Below are positions 18,993 to 27,975 of a stretch of DNA of 64,000 nt, one piece after another. Source of the DNA: Pandoraea sputorum (GTDB taxonomy: Bacteria > Pseudomonadota > Gammaproteobacteria > Burkholderiales > Burkholderiaceae); NCBI RefSeq assembly GCF_000814845.2, contig NZ_CP010431.2, forward strand, positions 4,526,001-4,590,000. The letters are read 5' to 3'. A program made the position numbers and the translations under genes. The notes under the pieces were generated by a model. The model was not told the origin of the DNA and did no database searches. It was given only the letters and a program-made list of their open reading frames with translations. Within the stretch, counting starts at the first letter, position 1. Each line of letters begins with the position of its first letter.

Positions 18993-20198
18993 ATGGAACG
19001 TGGTGAACTGGCTGGCAAGACCATCGTGCTCGGCCTGACGGGCGGCATCGCCTGCTACAAGTCGGCAGAACTCACGCGGCTGCTCATCAAGGCCGGTGCC
19101 ACGGTGCAGGTCGTGATGACCGAGGCCGCCACGCAATTCATCACCCCGCTCACGATGCAGGCGCTCTCGGGCCGCCCTGTATTCACGAGTCAATGGGACA
19201 ACCGCATCGACAACAACATGGCGCACATCGACCTCTCGCGTGAGGCCGACGCCATTCTCATCGCCCCCGCCTCGACCGACTTCCTCGCCAAGCTCGCACA
19301 CGGCATGGCCGACGATCTGCTCTCCACATTGTGTGTGGCACGCGATTGCCCGCTCCTGGTCGCGCCTGCGATGAACCGTCAGATGTGGGCCAATCCGGCC
19401 ACGCAACGCAACGCGGCGACGCTGCGCGGCGACGGCATCGCAATTCTCGGCCCGGGCAGTGGCGATCAGGCCTGCGGCGAAATCGGCGACGGGCGCATGC
19501 TCGAACCGGAAGACCTGTACGAAGCACTCGCTGGCTTCTTCCAGCCGAAGCGGCTCGCGGGACGCCGCGTGCTCATCACCGCTGGCCCGACCTTCGAGCC
19601 GATCGATCCGGTGCGCGGACTCACGAATCTCTCCAGCGGCAAGATGGGGTTCGCCCTCGCACGCGCTGCCGCACAGGCGGGTGCCGAAGTGCATCTCGTG
19701 GCCGGACCGACTTCGCTGGCGACGCCCTACGGCGTGACGCGCAGCAACGTCCAGACGGCACAGCAAATGTATGACGCCGTGATGGCCGACGTTTCGCGTA
19801 ACGACATCTTCATCGCGGTGGCCGCCGTGGCCGACTGGCGCGTGCGCGACATCGCGCACGACAAGATCAAGAAGACGGGCGACGCCGATGTCCCGACGCT
19901 CGAATTCGTCCAGAACCCGGACATTCTCGCCGCCGTGGCGCAGTTGCCGAAGCCGCCGTTTTGCGTGGGCTTTGCTGCCGAGTCGGGCGATCTCGAAAAG
20001 CACGGCGCGCAAAAGCGTCAGCGCAAACAGGTGCCATTGCTTGTGGGCAATCTCGGCCCGGCCACGTTCGGGCAGGATGACAACGAAGTCATTCTGTTCG
20101 ACGAAGCGGGACAGAAGCGTTTACCGCGCGCCGACAAGCAAGCGCTCGCTCGCAGCCTGATCATCGAAATCGCCGCACGGCTACCGTCGCGGCACTGA
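18993..20198 (+). CDS. coaBC: Bifunctional phosphopantothenoylcysteine decarboxylase/phosphopantothenate-cysteine ligase
   Basis: Two consecutive coenzyme A biosynthesis activities in one 401-residue protein. The N-terminal flavoprotein (CoaC) domain begins [15 protein letters not shown], with PAMNRQMW further on. The C-terminal CoaB domain, from about residue 188, begins [21 protein letters not shown] and includes KIKK and the dimer-interface region. The ATG at 18993 has a strong GGAGGAG site 8-9 bases upstream. It is followed after 529 bases of MFS-side DNA and other genes by dut, a partner usually adjacent to coaBC; here two genes intervene. Confidence 0.96.
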   Translation: MERGELAGKTIVLGLTGGIACYKSAELTRLLIKAGATVQVVMTEAATQFITPLTMQALSGRPVFTSQWDNRIDNNMAHIDLSREADAILIAPASTDFLAKLAHGMADDLLSTLCVARDCPLLVAPAMNRQMWANPATQRNAATLRGDGIAILGPGSGDQACGEIGDGRMLEPEDLYEALAGFFQPKRLAGRRVLITAGPTFEPIDPVRGLTNLSSGKMGFALARAAAQAGAEVHLVAGPTSLATPYGVTRSNVQTAQQMYDAVMADVSRNDIFIAVAAVADWRVRDIAHDKIKKTGDADVPTLEFVQNPDILAAVAQLPKPPFCVGFAAESGDLEKHGAQKRQRKQVPLLVGNLGPATFGQDDNEVILFDEAGQKRLPRADKQALARSLIIEIAARLPSRH

Positions 20199-20222
20199 TC
20201 CCCCGTCCCAATACCCCTACAG

Positions 20223-20268
20223 CCAGTCCGTCTGTCATTGTCGTTGTCCGGCGACACTGACAGACTGG
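20223..20268. repeat. Long imperfect inverted repeat between coaBC and the MFS gene
   Basis: Arms of about 18 pairs with small bulges: CCAGT..TCTGTCA..TGTCG pairs with CGACA..TGACAGA..CTGG around a loop of about 8 nt. No T-run follows on either side, so it is not a textbook terminator. Confidence 0.55.
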
Positions 20269-20383
20269 CAGGCGCGGCGGCAACTACCGGCACCCTGCGA
20301 CGACCTGCGACGACGCTACGGCCCCAACGACCCGCCGCGATCAGTACCCGGGCCTTCGGGCCATCGCACACCATAACCACCAG

Positions 20384-21604
20384 ATGACGCAACCTCCTAC
20401 CTCCGCGCGGCCAGCCGTCAGTGTCTACGGGACACTGAGCATGCTCGCCGCGATCATGTTCTTCGGCTTCATGACCATTGGCATGCCGTTGCCCGTGCTG
20501 CCGGTGTACGTCCACGAGACGCTGGGCTTCGGCTCGTTCATGGTCGGCGTGACGATCGGTATCCAGTCGGTCGTCACGCTCCTGCTGCGCTCCTATGCCG
20601 GCCGCACCGTCGACACGCGCGGCCCACGCAATGCTGTGCTGACCGGCCTGTGCGGCTGCGCGGCAGCCGGTGTGCTGTACCTTGTCGCCTCGATGATGCC
20701 GACCCCCTCGCTGGCGCTGGGCGTGCTGCTGCTCGGACGCGTCGTGCTCGGCTTCGGTGAAAGCCTGCTGCTCACGGGCGGCATGTCGTGGGGCATCGGC
20801 CTGCTCGGCGCAGCTCACGCGAGCAAGGCGATTTCGTGGCAAGGCGTGTCGATGTACACCGCGCTGGCCGTGGGTGCGCCGTTCGGTGCGTATTTGCTGC
20901 AAACGGCGGGCTTCACTGTCGTTTCGCTCGTCAACATCGGCCTGCCAGCCGTGGCGTTCGCCATTGCGCTGCGTCTGCCCGCTGCGGCGCCAGTCGGTGG
21001 GACCCGTCTGTCGTTCTTCAAGGTGGTCGGGCTGGTGTGGCGTCCTGGTCTCGCGATGACCCTCGGGAGCATCGGCTATGCCGTCATCGCAGCCTTCATT
21101 ACGCTCTTCTACGCGAGCCACGGTTGGTCGGGCGCAGCGTTTGCACTCACGCTCTACAGCGGGACGTTCATCGCGATGCGAATTCTGCTCTCGCACGCAG
21201 TCGACCGTTTCGGCGGACGCCGCGTCGCCATGTGCTCGCTCGTCTTCAGCGCCATCGGTCAGTTCCTGCTGTGGGGCGCCGTCAATCCGCATATGGCGCT
21301 CGCGGGCGCAGCGCTCACGGGGATGGGCTTCTCGCTGGTGTTTCCTGCACTCGGCGTGGAGGCGTTGCGTTCGGTGCCGCCGCAGAACCGCGGCGCGGCG
21401 CTGGCCGCCTACTCGGCGTTTTTCGATCTCGCGCTCGGCCTGATCGGACCGATGGCCGGTCTCGTCGCCAACTTCTTCGGCTACGCCTCGATCTTCCTTT
21501 GCGGTGCCGTTGGCGGCATCGTCGCCATTCTGATGATTGCGCGCCTGCCGCATGCAGGCCCCGGTGCCGCCCCGGTGGATTCGTCCGCCGGCAGCGGTCA
21601 CTGA
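20384..21604 (+). CDS. Major facilitator superfamily transporter (YhhS/YfcJ-like)
   Basis: Inner-membrane secondary transporter of 406 residues with about 12 hydrophobic helices, consistent with a proton-coupled efflux carrier. The cytoplasmic loop after helix 2 has RSYAGRTVDTRGPRNAV, a variant of the MFS loop motif (normally GxLaDrxGrr), and FGESLLLTGGMSWGIGL fits the YhhS/YfcJ branch. The substrate cannot be told from sequence. It lies 18 bases upstream of an LLM oxidoreductase gene on the same strand, so the two are probably cotranscribed. Confidence 0.85.
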   Translation: MTQPPTSARPAVSVYGTLSMLAAIMFFGFMTIGMPLPVLPVYVHETLGFGSFMVGVTIGIQSVVTLLLRSYAGRTVDTRGPRNAVLTGLCGCAAAGVLYLVASMMPTPSLALGVLLLGRVVLGFGESLLLTGGMSWGIGLLGAAHASKAISWQGVSMYTALAVGAPFGAYLLQTAGFTVVSLVNIGLPAVAFAIALRLPAAAPVGGTRLSFFKVVGLVWRPGLAMTLGSIGYAVIAAFITLFYASHGWSGAAFALTLYSGTFIAMRILLSHAVDRFGGRRVAMCSLVFSAIGQFLLWGAVNPHMALAGAALTGMGFSLVFPALGVEALRSVPPQNRGAALAAYSAFFDLALGLIGPMAGLVANFFGYASIFLCGAVGGIVAILMIARLPHAGPGAAPVDSSAGSGH

Positions 21605-21621
21605 TCGGGAGTGACCCAGTC

Positions 21622-22653
21622 ATGACGCAACCCGCTGCACGTATCAAACTGTCGGTGCTCGATCAGACACCGGTCATCCACGGCCACAGCGTGGCCGACG
21701 CCATCGCCGCCACCGTCGAACTGGCGCAAGCCGCCGACGATCTCGGCTATACGCGCTACTGGTGCGCAGAGCACCATGGACTGCGCGGCGTGGCCAACCC
21801 CGCGCCGGAAGTCATGATCGCCCGGCTGGCGAGCGTGACGAAGCGCCTGCGCGTGGGCTCGGGTGGCGTGATGCTGCCCTACTACAGCCCCTTCAAGCTG
21901 GCCGAACAATTTCTGATGCTCGAAGCGCTGTTTCCGAATCGCATCGACCTCGGGGTGGGTCGCGCGCCGGGGGGCGACATGCGCACTGCGCGCGCCGTCG
22001 CCAAGGGGCCGTACGACGCAGGCGAGCACTTCCCGCAACAAGTCGCCGAACTGGCGGGACTCTTCGGCGACACGCTGGCCGACGATCACCCGTACCGTGG
22101 CGTGCTCCTGCAACCGGCCGTGCAAACGCGCCCCGAGTTGTGGGTACTCGGCTCCAGCGAGTTCGGCGGATTGCTCGCCGCACAACTCGGTCTGCGCTAC
22201 TGCTTCGCGCACTTCATCAATGCGCATTACGGCCATCGCGTGACGCAGGCCTATCGCGAGCGCTTCACGCCGGGCCAGCTCGACAAGCCCTACTGCTCGG
22301 TCGCGTTGTTCATCATCTGCGCGGATACGGATGCGCAAGCCGAGGCGCTGGAAGCAGGCGTGGATTTGCGTCGCGTGCAGATGGCATATGGCATGAACGA
22401 ACCCATCCCGAGCCTCGAGCAGGGCGCGCAGGCCAAGCAGCAGTATCGCGAGCGAGAACTGTCCGTGATCGCCCGGGAGAAGCCGCGTAGTATCATCGGC
22501 ACCCCGGAGCGGGTGACCGAACGTGTGCTGGAATTGCAAGAGCAGTTCGAAGCCGACGAGATCACCGTGCTGACGGTCGCTGGCAGCTATCGCGCCCGTC
22601 TGCGTTCGCATGAACTGCTGGCGCAAGCGTTTTCGCTGCGCACCGATGACTGA
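21622..22653 (+). CDS. Luciferase-like (LLM class) flavin-dependent oxidoreductase
   Basis: Cytosolic TIM-barrel flavoprotein of 343 residues from the bacterial luciferase superfamily, MsnO8/YhbW-like branch. Family signatures: LSVLDQTPV at the N-terminus, ARYW-type [44 protein letters not shown] and a late ELWVLGSS segment. The substrate is unknown. I chose the ATG at 21622 because a GGGAGTGA site precedes it and the conserved domain starts at once; the frame is open upstream across the MFS gene but that part is not coding in this frame. Confidence 0.9.
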   Translation: MTQPAARIKLSVLDQTPVIHGHSVADAIAATVELAQAADDLGYTRYWCAEHHGLRGVANPAPEVMIARLASVTKRLRVGSGGVMLPYYSPFKLAEQFLMLEALFPNRIDLGVGRAPGGDMRTARAVAKGPYDAGEHFPQQVAELAGLFGDTLADDHPYRGVLLQPAVQTRPELWVLGSSEFGGLLAAQLGLRYCFAHFINAHYGHRVTQAYRERFTPGQLDKPYCSVALFIICADTDAQAEALEAGVDLRRVQMAYGMNEPIPSLEQGAQAKQQYRERELSVIAREKPRSIIGTPERVTERVLELQEQFEADEITVLTVAGSYRARLRSHELLAQAFSLRTDD

Positions 22654-22727
22654 TCAGGCCTGACGATCCGCGCTATCCCGGCCTGGAAATTTTTCGATTC
22701 ACTCGCCTTAATTCACCGCCATACGCC

Positions 22728-23174
22728 ATGAAACTCGACGTCAAGATCCTCGACGAACGCCTGCGCACGCAGTTGCCCGCCTATGCCACGCCGGGCAGCG
22801 CCGGCCTCGATTTGCGTGCGTGCCTCGACGCACCCATGACCATCGCCGCGGGCCAGACCGTGCTCGTGCCGACGGGTCTGGCCGTCCATCTGGCCGATCC
22901 GGGCTACGCCGCGCTGATTCTCCCGCGCTCCGGGCTCGGCCATAAGCACGGCATCGTGCTGGGCAATCTGGTCGGCCTGATCGACTCGGACTATCAGGGG
23001 CAGTTGATGGTCTCGACGTGGAATCGCGGCAACGAACCGTTCGTGCTGAACCCGTTCGAGCGTCTGGCACAACTGGTGATCGTGCCGGTCGTGCAAGCCG
23101 AGTTCAACATCGTCGACGAATTCCCGGAAAGCGATCGCGGCGCCGGTGGCTTCGGTAGTACCGGCAAGCAGTAA
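22728..23174 (+). CDS. dut: dUTP diphosphatase (dUTPase)
   Basis: Hydrolyses dUTP to dUMP, keeping uracil out of DNA and supplying dTMP synthesis. The 148-residue trimeric enzyme shows all five motifs: [37 protein letters not shown] and the C-terminal [10 protein letters not shown]. It ends before a bidirectional terminator shared with convergent clpA. Confidence 0.98.
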   Translation: MKLDVKILDERLRTQLPAYATPGSAGLDLRACLDAPMTIAAGQTVLVPTGLAVHLADPGYAALILPRSGLGHKHGIVLGNLVGLIDSDYQGQLMVSTWNRGNEPFVLNPFERLAQLVIVPVVQAEFNIVDEFPESDRGAGGFGSTGKQ

Positions 23175-23228
23175 GGGTGGCTGTCACTCGCCCACACATC
23201 ACGCGATGGAGGGGCAAGAAGGACGCAC

Positions 23229-23269
23229 AAAAGAAAAGCGCCGCATTTCGCGGCGCTTTTTCTTTGCGA
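23229..23269. terminator. Bidirectional terminator between dut and clpA
   Basis: Arms AAAAGCGCCGC and GCGGCGCTTTT with a 5-nt loop, flanked by an A-rich 5' side and TTTTTCTTT on the 3' side; works for both converging genes. Confidence 0.85.
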
Positions 23270-23283
23270 CAGTCTCAAGTCGA

Positions 23284-25581
23284 TTACTCGACTTCGGCAG
23301 CTTCCGGTTGAGCCTTGGTGTTGCCGTCTTCCGGGAAGGACAGTTGCACCTGATCGTTCTCGTCGAGATCGACAGTCACACGGCCCCCGCTCGTCAGACG
23401 CCCGAACAGCAACTCGTCCGCCAGCGCACGACGGATCGTGTCCTGAATCAGACGCTGCATCGGACGCGCACCCATGAGCGGATCAAAGCCCTTCTTCGAC
23501 AGATACGCGCGCAGCTTGTCGGTGAAGACAACCTCGACCTTCTTCTCGTGCAGCTGATCTTCCAGCTGGATGAGGAACTTGTCGACCACACGCAGGATGA
23601 TCTGCTCGTCGAGCGGCTTGAAGCTGATGATCGAGTCCAGACGGTTGCGGAACTCCGGCGTGAACATGCGCTTGATGTCGGCCATCTCGTCGCCAGCCTG
23701 ACGCTCGTTCGTAAAGCCGATGCTCGCACGATTGATCGTCTCGGCCCCCGCGTTCGTCGTCATGATGATGATGACGTTGCGGAAGTCGGCCTTGCGACCG
23801 TTGTTATCCGTCAGCGTGCCGTGGTCCATGACCTGGAGCAGCACGTTGAAGATGTCCGGATGCGCCTTCTCGATTTCATCGAGCAACAGCACGCAATGCG
23901 GCTTCTTCGTGACGGCTTCCGTCAGCAAACCGCCTTGATCAAAACCTACGTATCCCGGCGGCGCGCCAATCAGACGGCTCACTGCGTGACGTTCCATGTA
24001 CTCCGACATGTCGAAGCGGATCAGCTCGATGCCCAGCGTGAACGCGAGTTGCTTGGCGACTTCCGTCTTGCCGACACCGGTCGGACCGGAGAACAGGAAC
24101 GCGCCAATCGGCTTGTCCGTCTTGCCCAGACCGGCGCGCGACATCTTGATCGCAGCGGACAGCGCATCGATGGCCGGGTCTTGCCCGAACACCACGCTCT
24201 TCAAATCGCGATCGAGCGTCTGAAGCTTGCCGCGGTCGTCTGCCGACACGCTTTGCGCCGGAATCCGCGCAATCTTCGAGACGATTTCCTCGATCTCGCC
24301 CTTGCCGATGGTCTTCTTCTGCTTCGACTTCGGCAGGATCCGCTGCGCAGCGCCTGCTTCGTCGATCACGTCGATGGCCTTGTCCGGCAGGTGACGGTCG
24401 GTAATGAACTTGGCAGACAACTCAGCGGCGGCCGACAGCGCGCTCGACGAATACTTCACGCCGTGGTGCTCTTCGAAGCGCGACTTCAGGCCGCGCAGAA
24501 TCTGCACTGTCTGCTCGACGGTCGGCTCGTTCACGTCGATCTTCTGGAAACGACGCGAGAGCGCAGCGTCTTTTTCGAAGATGCCGCGATACTCGGTAAA
24601 GGTCGTCGCACCAATGCACTTGAGCTGGCCCGAAGAAAGCGCAGGCTTGAGCAGGTTTGACGCATCGAGCGTGCCGCCCGACGCAGCACCTGCCCCAATC
24701 AGCGTATGAATTTCGTCGATGAACAGGATCGCGTTGTTGCGCTCCTTGAGTTCCTTGAGCACCGCCTTCAGACGTTGCTCAAAATCGCCGCGATACTTGG
24801 TGCCTGCGAGCAGCGCGCCCATGTCCAGCGAGTAGACGGTGGCGTCCTGCAGAATCTCGGGCACTTCGCCGCGCGTGACGCGCCAGGCGAGGCCTTCGGC
24901 GATCGCCGTCTTGCCCACACCGGCTTCACCCACGAGCAGCGGATTGTTCTTGCGACGGCGGCACAGCACCTGCACCACGCGCTCGACTTCCGATTCCCGG
25001 CCGATGAGCGGATCGATCTTGCCGTCGCGCGCCATCTGGTTCAGGTTCTGGGTGTACTGAGCGAGCGGGCTTTCCTTGGCGTTGGCACCCTCTTCCCCTT
25101 CGGCACTCCCTTCGCCAGCCTTGGCCGACTCGCCGGACGCGCCGGTCTTGGTAATGCCGTGAGAGATAAAGTTGACGACGTCCAGACGGGTCACGCCCTG
25201 CTGTTGCAGGTAGTAGACCGCGTGGGAGTCCTTCTCACCGAAAATGGCGACCAGCACATTCGCGCCCGTGACTTCCTTCTTGCCGTTGGAAGTGGACTGA
25301 ACGTGCATGATGGCGCGTTGAATCACGCGCTGGAAACCGAGCGTGGGCTGTGTGTCGACCTCGTCGCTGCCCGGCACCGTCGGCGTGTTATCTGCGATGA
25401 AGTTGCGCAGGTTCTGTCGCAAATCGTCGAGATTGGCCGCGCAGGCGCGCAACACTTCGGCTGCAGTCGGGTTATCCAACAGGGCGAGCAACAGGTGCTC
25501 GACCGTGATGAATTCGTGTCGTGCCTGGCGCGCTTCCATAAACGCCATGTGCAGGCTGACTTCCAATTCCTGGGCAATCAT
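23284..25581 (-). CDS. clpA: ATP-dependent Clp protease ATP-binding subunit ClpA
   Basis: AAA+ unfoldase that feeds proteins to ClpP. The 765-residue protein has the N-terminal ClpN repeat domain (1-140), a first AAA+ module with Walker [10 protein letters not shown] (about 215) and a second with GPTGVGKTE (about 500), plus the [13 protein letters not shown]alker B region. The ATG at 25581 ([10 protein letters not shown]) was chosen because it overlaps the clpS stop by four bases and matches the family; a few upstream codons are also open. ClpS, the N-end-rule adaptor, is encoded immediately upstream. Confidence 0.97.
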   Translation of the reverse strand: MIAQELEVSLHMAFMEARQARHEFITVEHLLLALLDNPTAAEVLRACAANLDDLRQNLRNFIADNTPTVPGSDEVDTQPTLGFQRVIQRAIMHVQSTSNGKKEVTGANVLVAIFGEKDSHAVYYLQQQGVTRLDVVNFISHGITKTGASGESAKAGEGSAEGEEGANAKESPLAQYTQNLNQMARDGKIDPLIGRESEVERVVQVLCRRRKNNPLLVGEAGVGKTAIAEGLAWRVTRGEVPEILQDATVYSLDMGALLAGTKYRGDFEQRLKAVLKELKERNNAILFIDEIHTLIGAGAASGGTLDASNLLKPALSSGQLKCIGATTFTEYRGIFEKDAALSRRFQKIDVNEPTVEQTVQILRGLKSRFEEHHGVKYSSSALSAAAELSAKFITDRHLPDKAIDVIDEAGAAQRILPKSKQKKTIGKGEIEEIVSKIARIPAQSVSADDRGKLQTLDRDLKSVVFGQDPAIDALSAAIKMSRAGLGKTDKPIGAFLFSGPTGVGKTEVAKQLAFTLGIELIRFDMSEYMERHAVSRLIGAPPGYVGFDQGGLLTEAVTKKPHCVLLLDEIEKAHPDIFNVLLQVMDHGTLTDNNGRKADFRNVIIIMTTNAGAETINRASIGFTNERQAGDEMADIKRMFTPEFRNRLDSIISFKPLDEQIILRVVDKFLIQLEDQLHEKKVEVVFTDKLRAYLSKKGFDPLMGARPMQRLIQDTIRRALADELLFGRLTSGGRVTVDLDENDQVQLSFPEDGNTKAQPEAAEVE

Positions 25582-25892
25582 GCTTCCTCCATCACGCACT
25601 GCAGCGGGTGCCCGGACTGCCTTGCATGGCTAACAACTTGCTCAACTTTGGTCGCCGCGACGTCGCGCGTAAAGACCCCACAAACTCCCCTGCCCTCGCG
25701 GTGAACCTTGAGCATAATCTGCGTGGCAGATTCCCGGTCCTTATTAAAATATTCCTGAATGACCATCACCACGAACTCCATCGGGGTGAAATCGTCGTTC
25801 AACAGTACCACCTTGTACATGGACGGCGGCTTGAGCTGTTGCTCTTGCCGCTCCTGTACGGTGTCGTCATGCGTTGTCGGTAAGGTTGCCAT
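25578..25892 (-). CDS. clpS: ClpA adaptor protein ClpS
   Basis: Small adaptor of 104 residues that binds N-degron substrates and the ClpA N-domain. The ClpS core begins [19 protein letters not shown], where NDD-TPMEFV forms part of the N-degron pocket; [20 protein letters not shown] follows. Its TGA overlaps the clpA ATG. A divergent cold-shock gene lies 440 bases away. Confidence 0.97.
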   Translation of the reverse strand: MATLPTTHDDTVQERQEQQLKPPSMYKVVLLNDDFTPMEFVVMVIQEYFNKDRESATQIMLKVHREGRGVCGVFTRDVAATKVEQVVSHARQSGHPLQCVMEEA

Positions 25893-26091
25893 ACGTGGAT
25901 TCTAAACAACTCTCGGGTGCAGGAAGCCATCGGATCCCCAATGCCGCCTGCCGTCCGGTCGTCCACCGGCATGCCAACACTCGTCGATCAGCGCGTGCGT
26001 TGTCCAGCAAGGCGCTGCAGCCCCGACCACCGGGGGTGCCACACCCATATGAGTCAGCTTAACCCAAATTTCAAGGGCGTGTCTCCGCACG

Positions 26092-26115
26092 CCTTATACC
26101 CTCCGAGATATAAGG
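26092..26115. promoter_or_regulatory. Inverted repeat upstream of the cold-shock gene
   Basis: Perfect 7-base arms CCTTATA and TATAAGG are separated by 10 nt, about 45 bases before a TTGACA -35 element. The position suits an operator or activator site. Confidence 0.4.
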
Positions 26116-26157
26116 GTAAAACCTGATCGAACGTAAGTTCTATCGTTCAAAAAGGGC

Positions 26158-26187
26158 TTGACACTATTGGTAGTTAGCGAAAACAAT
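26158..26187 (+). promoter_or_regulatory. Candidate promoter of the cold-shock gene
   Basis: A consensus TTGACA at 26158-26163 is followed 18 bases later by a weak -10 AACAAT. A start near 26194 would give a leader of about 140 nt, typical of cold-shock genes. Confidence 0.4.
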
Positions 26188-26250
26188 CGAACTGGCGCTT
26201 TTCCTCTATAAGTGGTTTAAAAGAAAAGATGCCTGGGTGAGCCTAAGAAG

Positions 26251-26273
26251 CCGCCGCCAGCCGGCGGGTTTTT
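26251..26273 (+). promoter_or_regulatory. Terminator-like hairpin inside the cold-shock leader
   Basis: Stem CCGCCG/CGGCGG with a 5-nt loop is followed by GTTTTTC, about 60 bases before the start codon of the cold-shock gene and downstream of its probable promoter. It looks like an attenuator or a thermosensitive leader element. Confidence 0.5.
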
Positions 26274-26332
26274 CAGATGTGCTCGTTGTTGCGGTGATAT
26301 GTAGTAGTCGTAATTGTTTAGGGGAAGTTTGT

Positions 26333-26539
26333 ATGGCAACCGGTACGGTCAAATGGTTTAACGATGCCAAGGGTTTTGGTTTCATCACGCCGGACGAAGG
26401 TGGCGAAGATTTGTTCGCTCACTTCTCGGCGATCCAGATGAATGGATTCAAGACCCTGAAGGAAGGTCAGAAGGTTCAGTTCGAGGTCGTCCAAGGCCCG
26501 AAGGGCAAGCAGGCTTCGAACATCACGGCTCCGAACTGA
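26333..26539 (+). CDS. Cold-shock protein (CspA family)
   Basis: Single-stranded nucleic acid-binding protein of 68 residues, an RNA chaperone or antiterminator. The OB fold has the RNP1-like KGFGFI (about 13-18) and the RNP2-like DLFAHFS (about 26-32), after the family N-terminus [12 protein letters not shown]. The ATG at 26333 follows GGGGAAG. It has a long structured leader and a strong terminator. Numbering among Csp paralogues (CspA, CspD and others) cannot be decided from sequence alone. Confidence 0.95.
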   Translation: MATGTVKWFNDAKGFGFITPDEGGEDLFAHFSAIQMNGFKTLKEGQKVQFEVVQGPKGKQASNITAPN

Positions 26540-26561
26540 GCCAGACAGTTCGCAGCATTAG

Positions 26562-26586
26562 AAACCCGGCTTCGGCCGGGTTTTTT
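26562..26586 (+). terminator. Rho-independent terminator of the cold-shock gene
   Basis: AAACCCGGC and GCCGGGTTT around a stable TTCG loop, followed by TTTT. Confidence 0.9.
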
Positions 26587-27133
26587 ATTGCACCGCAGCA
26601 ATGCACGCGAAACGTTCATATATTTTGGATCCGTTTTTGCATGCAAATCACACGCAACTTTCCGCTCCAGCTGTGAATCTTTACGGTATTAAGCTGCGTT
26701 TAATCACTTATAAAACTATATTCATCGCAACATTCCACTCCGTTATTAAAATACTCCTTGCCTATCTCGAGTTGCGGAAATCAATTACGCAATTACCTGA
26801 ATTGACTAAGTAATCCTACGCAGTCGTCTGTGCCGGTGACGCACAGAAATGACGCACGTTAAGTGTCGAAAACAAATAGTTTTTTAACGAATTCCAAAGC
26901 GCCGCTTGCGACAAAAGCACTATTCGTCCGATGCATCGCCCGGCACATCGTTGAATTTTTTGAATCGACCGATTCGTTTATTTCGTGCCTCAGCCTGGCG
27001 GCGGCCAACACCTGCCAGCGCCCACCGGCCAGGGCGATCTGCGTCCCACAAATGCCACGGGCCGCCCTATAGGCGGCCCGTTTGGACTCTTTCCCCTAAA
27101 GTCGGCTCCCGAAGCGATCGGACACCGGGGACG
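26587..27133. other. Gene-free, partly AT-rich spacer
   Basis: The part from about 26590 to 26960 is much richer in A and T than the flanks and holds only short frames with no recognisable protein and no convincing ribosome-binding sites. A small hairpin (CTGTGC/GCACAG) lies near 26830. The right-hand part ends in the hairpin at 27057-27081. Confidence 0.55.
27057..27081. terminator. Strong hairpin downstream of the Rieske operon
   Basis: Perfect 10-base arms ACGGGCCGCC and GGCGGCCCGT with a 5-nt loop lie just beyond the ferredoxin stop. The minus-strand side lacks a T-run, so Rho-independent action is uncertain; it may protect the mRNA 3' end. Confidence 0.45.
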
Positions 27134-27448
27134 TCAACTCAGATCGACGTAGACCTTTCCGGCCTCGATGCGGATCGGGTAGGTTCTGACCGCTTCGGTC
27201 AGCGGCGCGCACATGGCTGCGCCCGTACGCACGTCGAATTTTCCCTGATGCAACGGGCACTCGATCTCATGCCCCTCAAGGAAACCGTCGCACAATCGAG
27301 CATTGCCGTGCGTGCAAAAGTTGTCCGTGGCGAACACGTCGCCGTCCACGCCATACAGTGCGATGTCCCGTCCGCCAACGACCACGCCGACGACATCGTC
27401 CTCGGGAATCGCGTCGCGCGACGCCGCCTCAATCCAGTTGCTGCTCAT
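27134..27448 (-). CDS. Rieske-type [2Fe-2S] ferredoxin of a ring-hydroxylating oxygenase (NagAb-like)
   Basis: Small electron carrier of 104 residues between the reductase and the terminal oxygenase. The Rieske ligands are in [11 protein letters not shown] and CPLHQGKFD, a C-X-H...C-X2-H arrangement. It is the last gene of a four-gene operon with reductase, large subunit and small subunit upstream, 30 bases after the small-subunit stop. Gene order matches nagAa-nagG-nagH-nagAb of salicylate 5-hydroxylase systems, so NagAb is the best functional model. Confidence 0.88.
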   Translation of the reverse strand: MSSNWIEAASRDAIPEDDVVGVVVGGRDIALYGVDGDVFATDNFCTHGNARLCDGFLEGHEIECPLHQGKFDVRTGAAMCAPLTEAVRTYPIRIEAGKVYVDLS

Positions 27449-27478
27449 GATGTCCTCTTGTTAGCCCTGTCAGTCGTA

Positions 27479-27952
27479 TCAAATCGGGTAAATGAGCGAG
27501 TTGGGAATCATCTCGCTGTCGAAAATGCATTGCCGCGACGCAAACTTCCAGCCGTCGTCCGTGCGTTTCACGATGTCCAGATACCTGCCGACCGACAGGA
27601 TGTCCGTGAGCTGATCGGGCTTCGTGCGAAACACCGCATAGTTCGCCTCGACGTGCAGCGTGTCGACGTCCTGCGCACGAATCGACGGCAGCCCGATCAC
27701 GTGGCGCTGGTAGTACGGGTCGTGAAACAGCGTGTCGCGAATGCCGTAGATCCGGTCGCGCAGCATGCCTTTGCTCTCGAACGAGAGCGTGGCGAGCGGC
27801 AAGCCCATGTCGAAGTTCTCGCGCGGCTGAATGCGATAGACGCATTCGTCCAGAAAGAACTCGGGCCAGGCGTCCCACTGCTGCGCGTCGAGCGCCGCCG
27901 CGTAGGCCGCATTGAGTTCGACCACGGCCTGAAACGTTGCAAAATCCACCAT
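27479..27952 (-). CDS. Aromatic ring-hydroxylating oxygenase small (beta) subunit (NagH-like)
   Basis: Structural beta subunit of 157 residues with the cone-shaped NTF2-like fold typical of Rieske oxygenases. Family-like stretches include ELNAAYAAALDAQQWDAWPEFF, YRIQPRENFDMGLPLA, SKGMLRDRIYGIRDTLFHDPYYQRHVIG and VGRYLDIVKRTDDGWKF. It contains no metal ligands, as expected. The ATG at 27952 was chosen because it begins the conserved region and lies 23 bases after the alpha-subunit stop; the frame is open further upstream inside the alpha gene. Confidence 0.88.
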   Translation of the reverse strand: MVDFATFQAVVELNAAYAAALDAQQWDAWPEFFLDECVYRIQPRENFDMGLPLATLSFESKGMLRDRIYGIRDTLFHDPYYQRHVIGLPSIRAQDVDTLHVEANYAVFRTKPDQLTDILSVGRYLDIVKRTDDGWKFASRQCIFDSEMIPNSLIYPI

Positions 27953-27975
27953 CGAATCGTCCCCCCAGATATCGT

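Larger units (their letters stand above)
25893..26332. other. Intergenic region between clpS and the cold-shock gene
   Basis: No gene is supported. It contains two inverted repeats, one with arms CCTTATA and TATAAGG (26092-26098 and 26109-26115) and one with arms GAACG and CGTTC (starting near 26129). A TTGACA at 26158-26163 and a structured leader for the cold-shock gene follow. Confidence 0.6.

Noticed and set aside
20018..21601. A 527-codon minus-strand open frame opposite coaBC and the MFS gene
   Set aside because: The composition is Arg/His/Gln/Asp-rich and low in hydrophobic residues, typical of an antisense shadow.
26601..27072. Two short plus-strand frames (70 and 69 codons) in the AT-rich block
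   Set aside because: No convincing ribosome-binding sites, no family resemblance; treated as non-coding.
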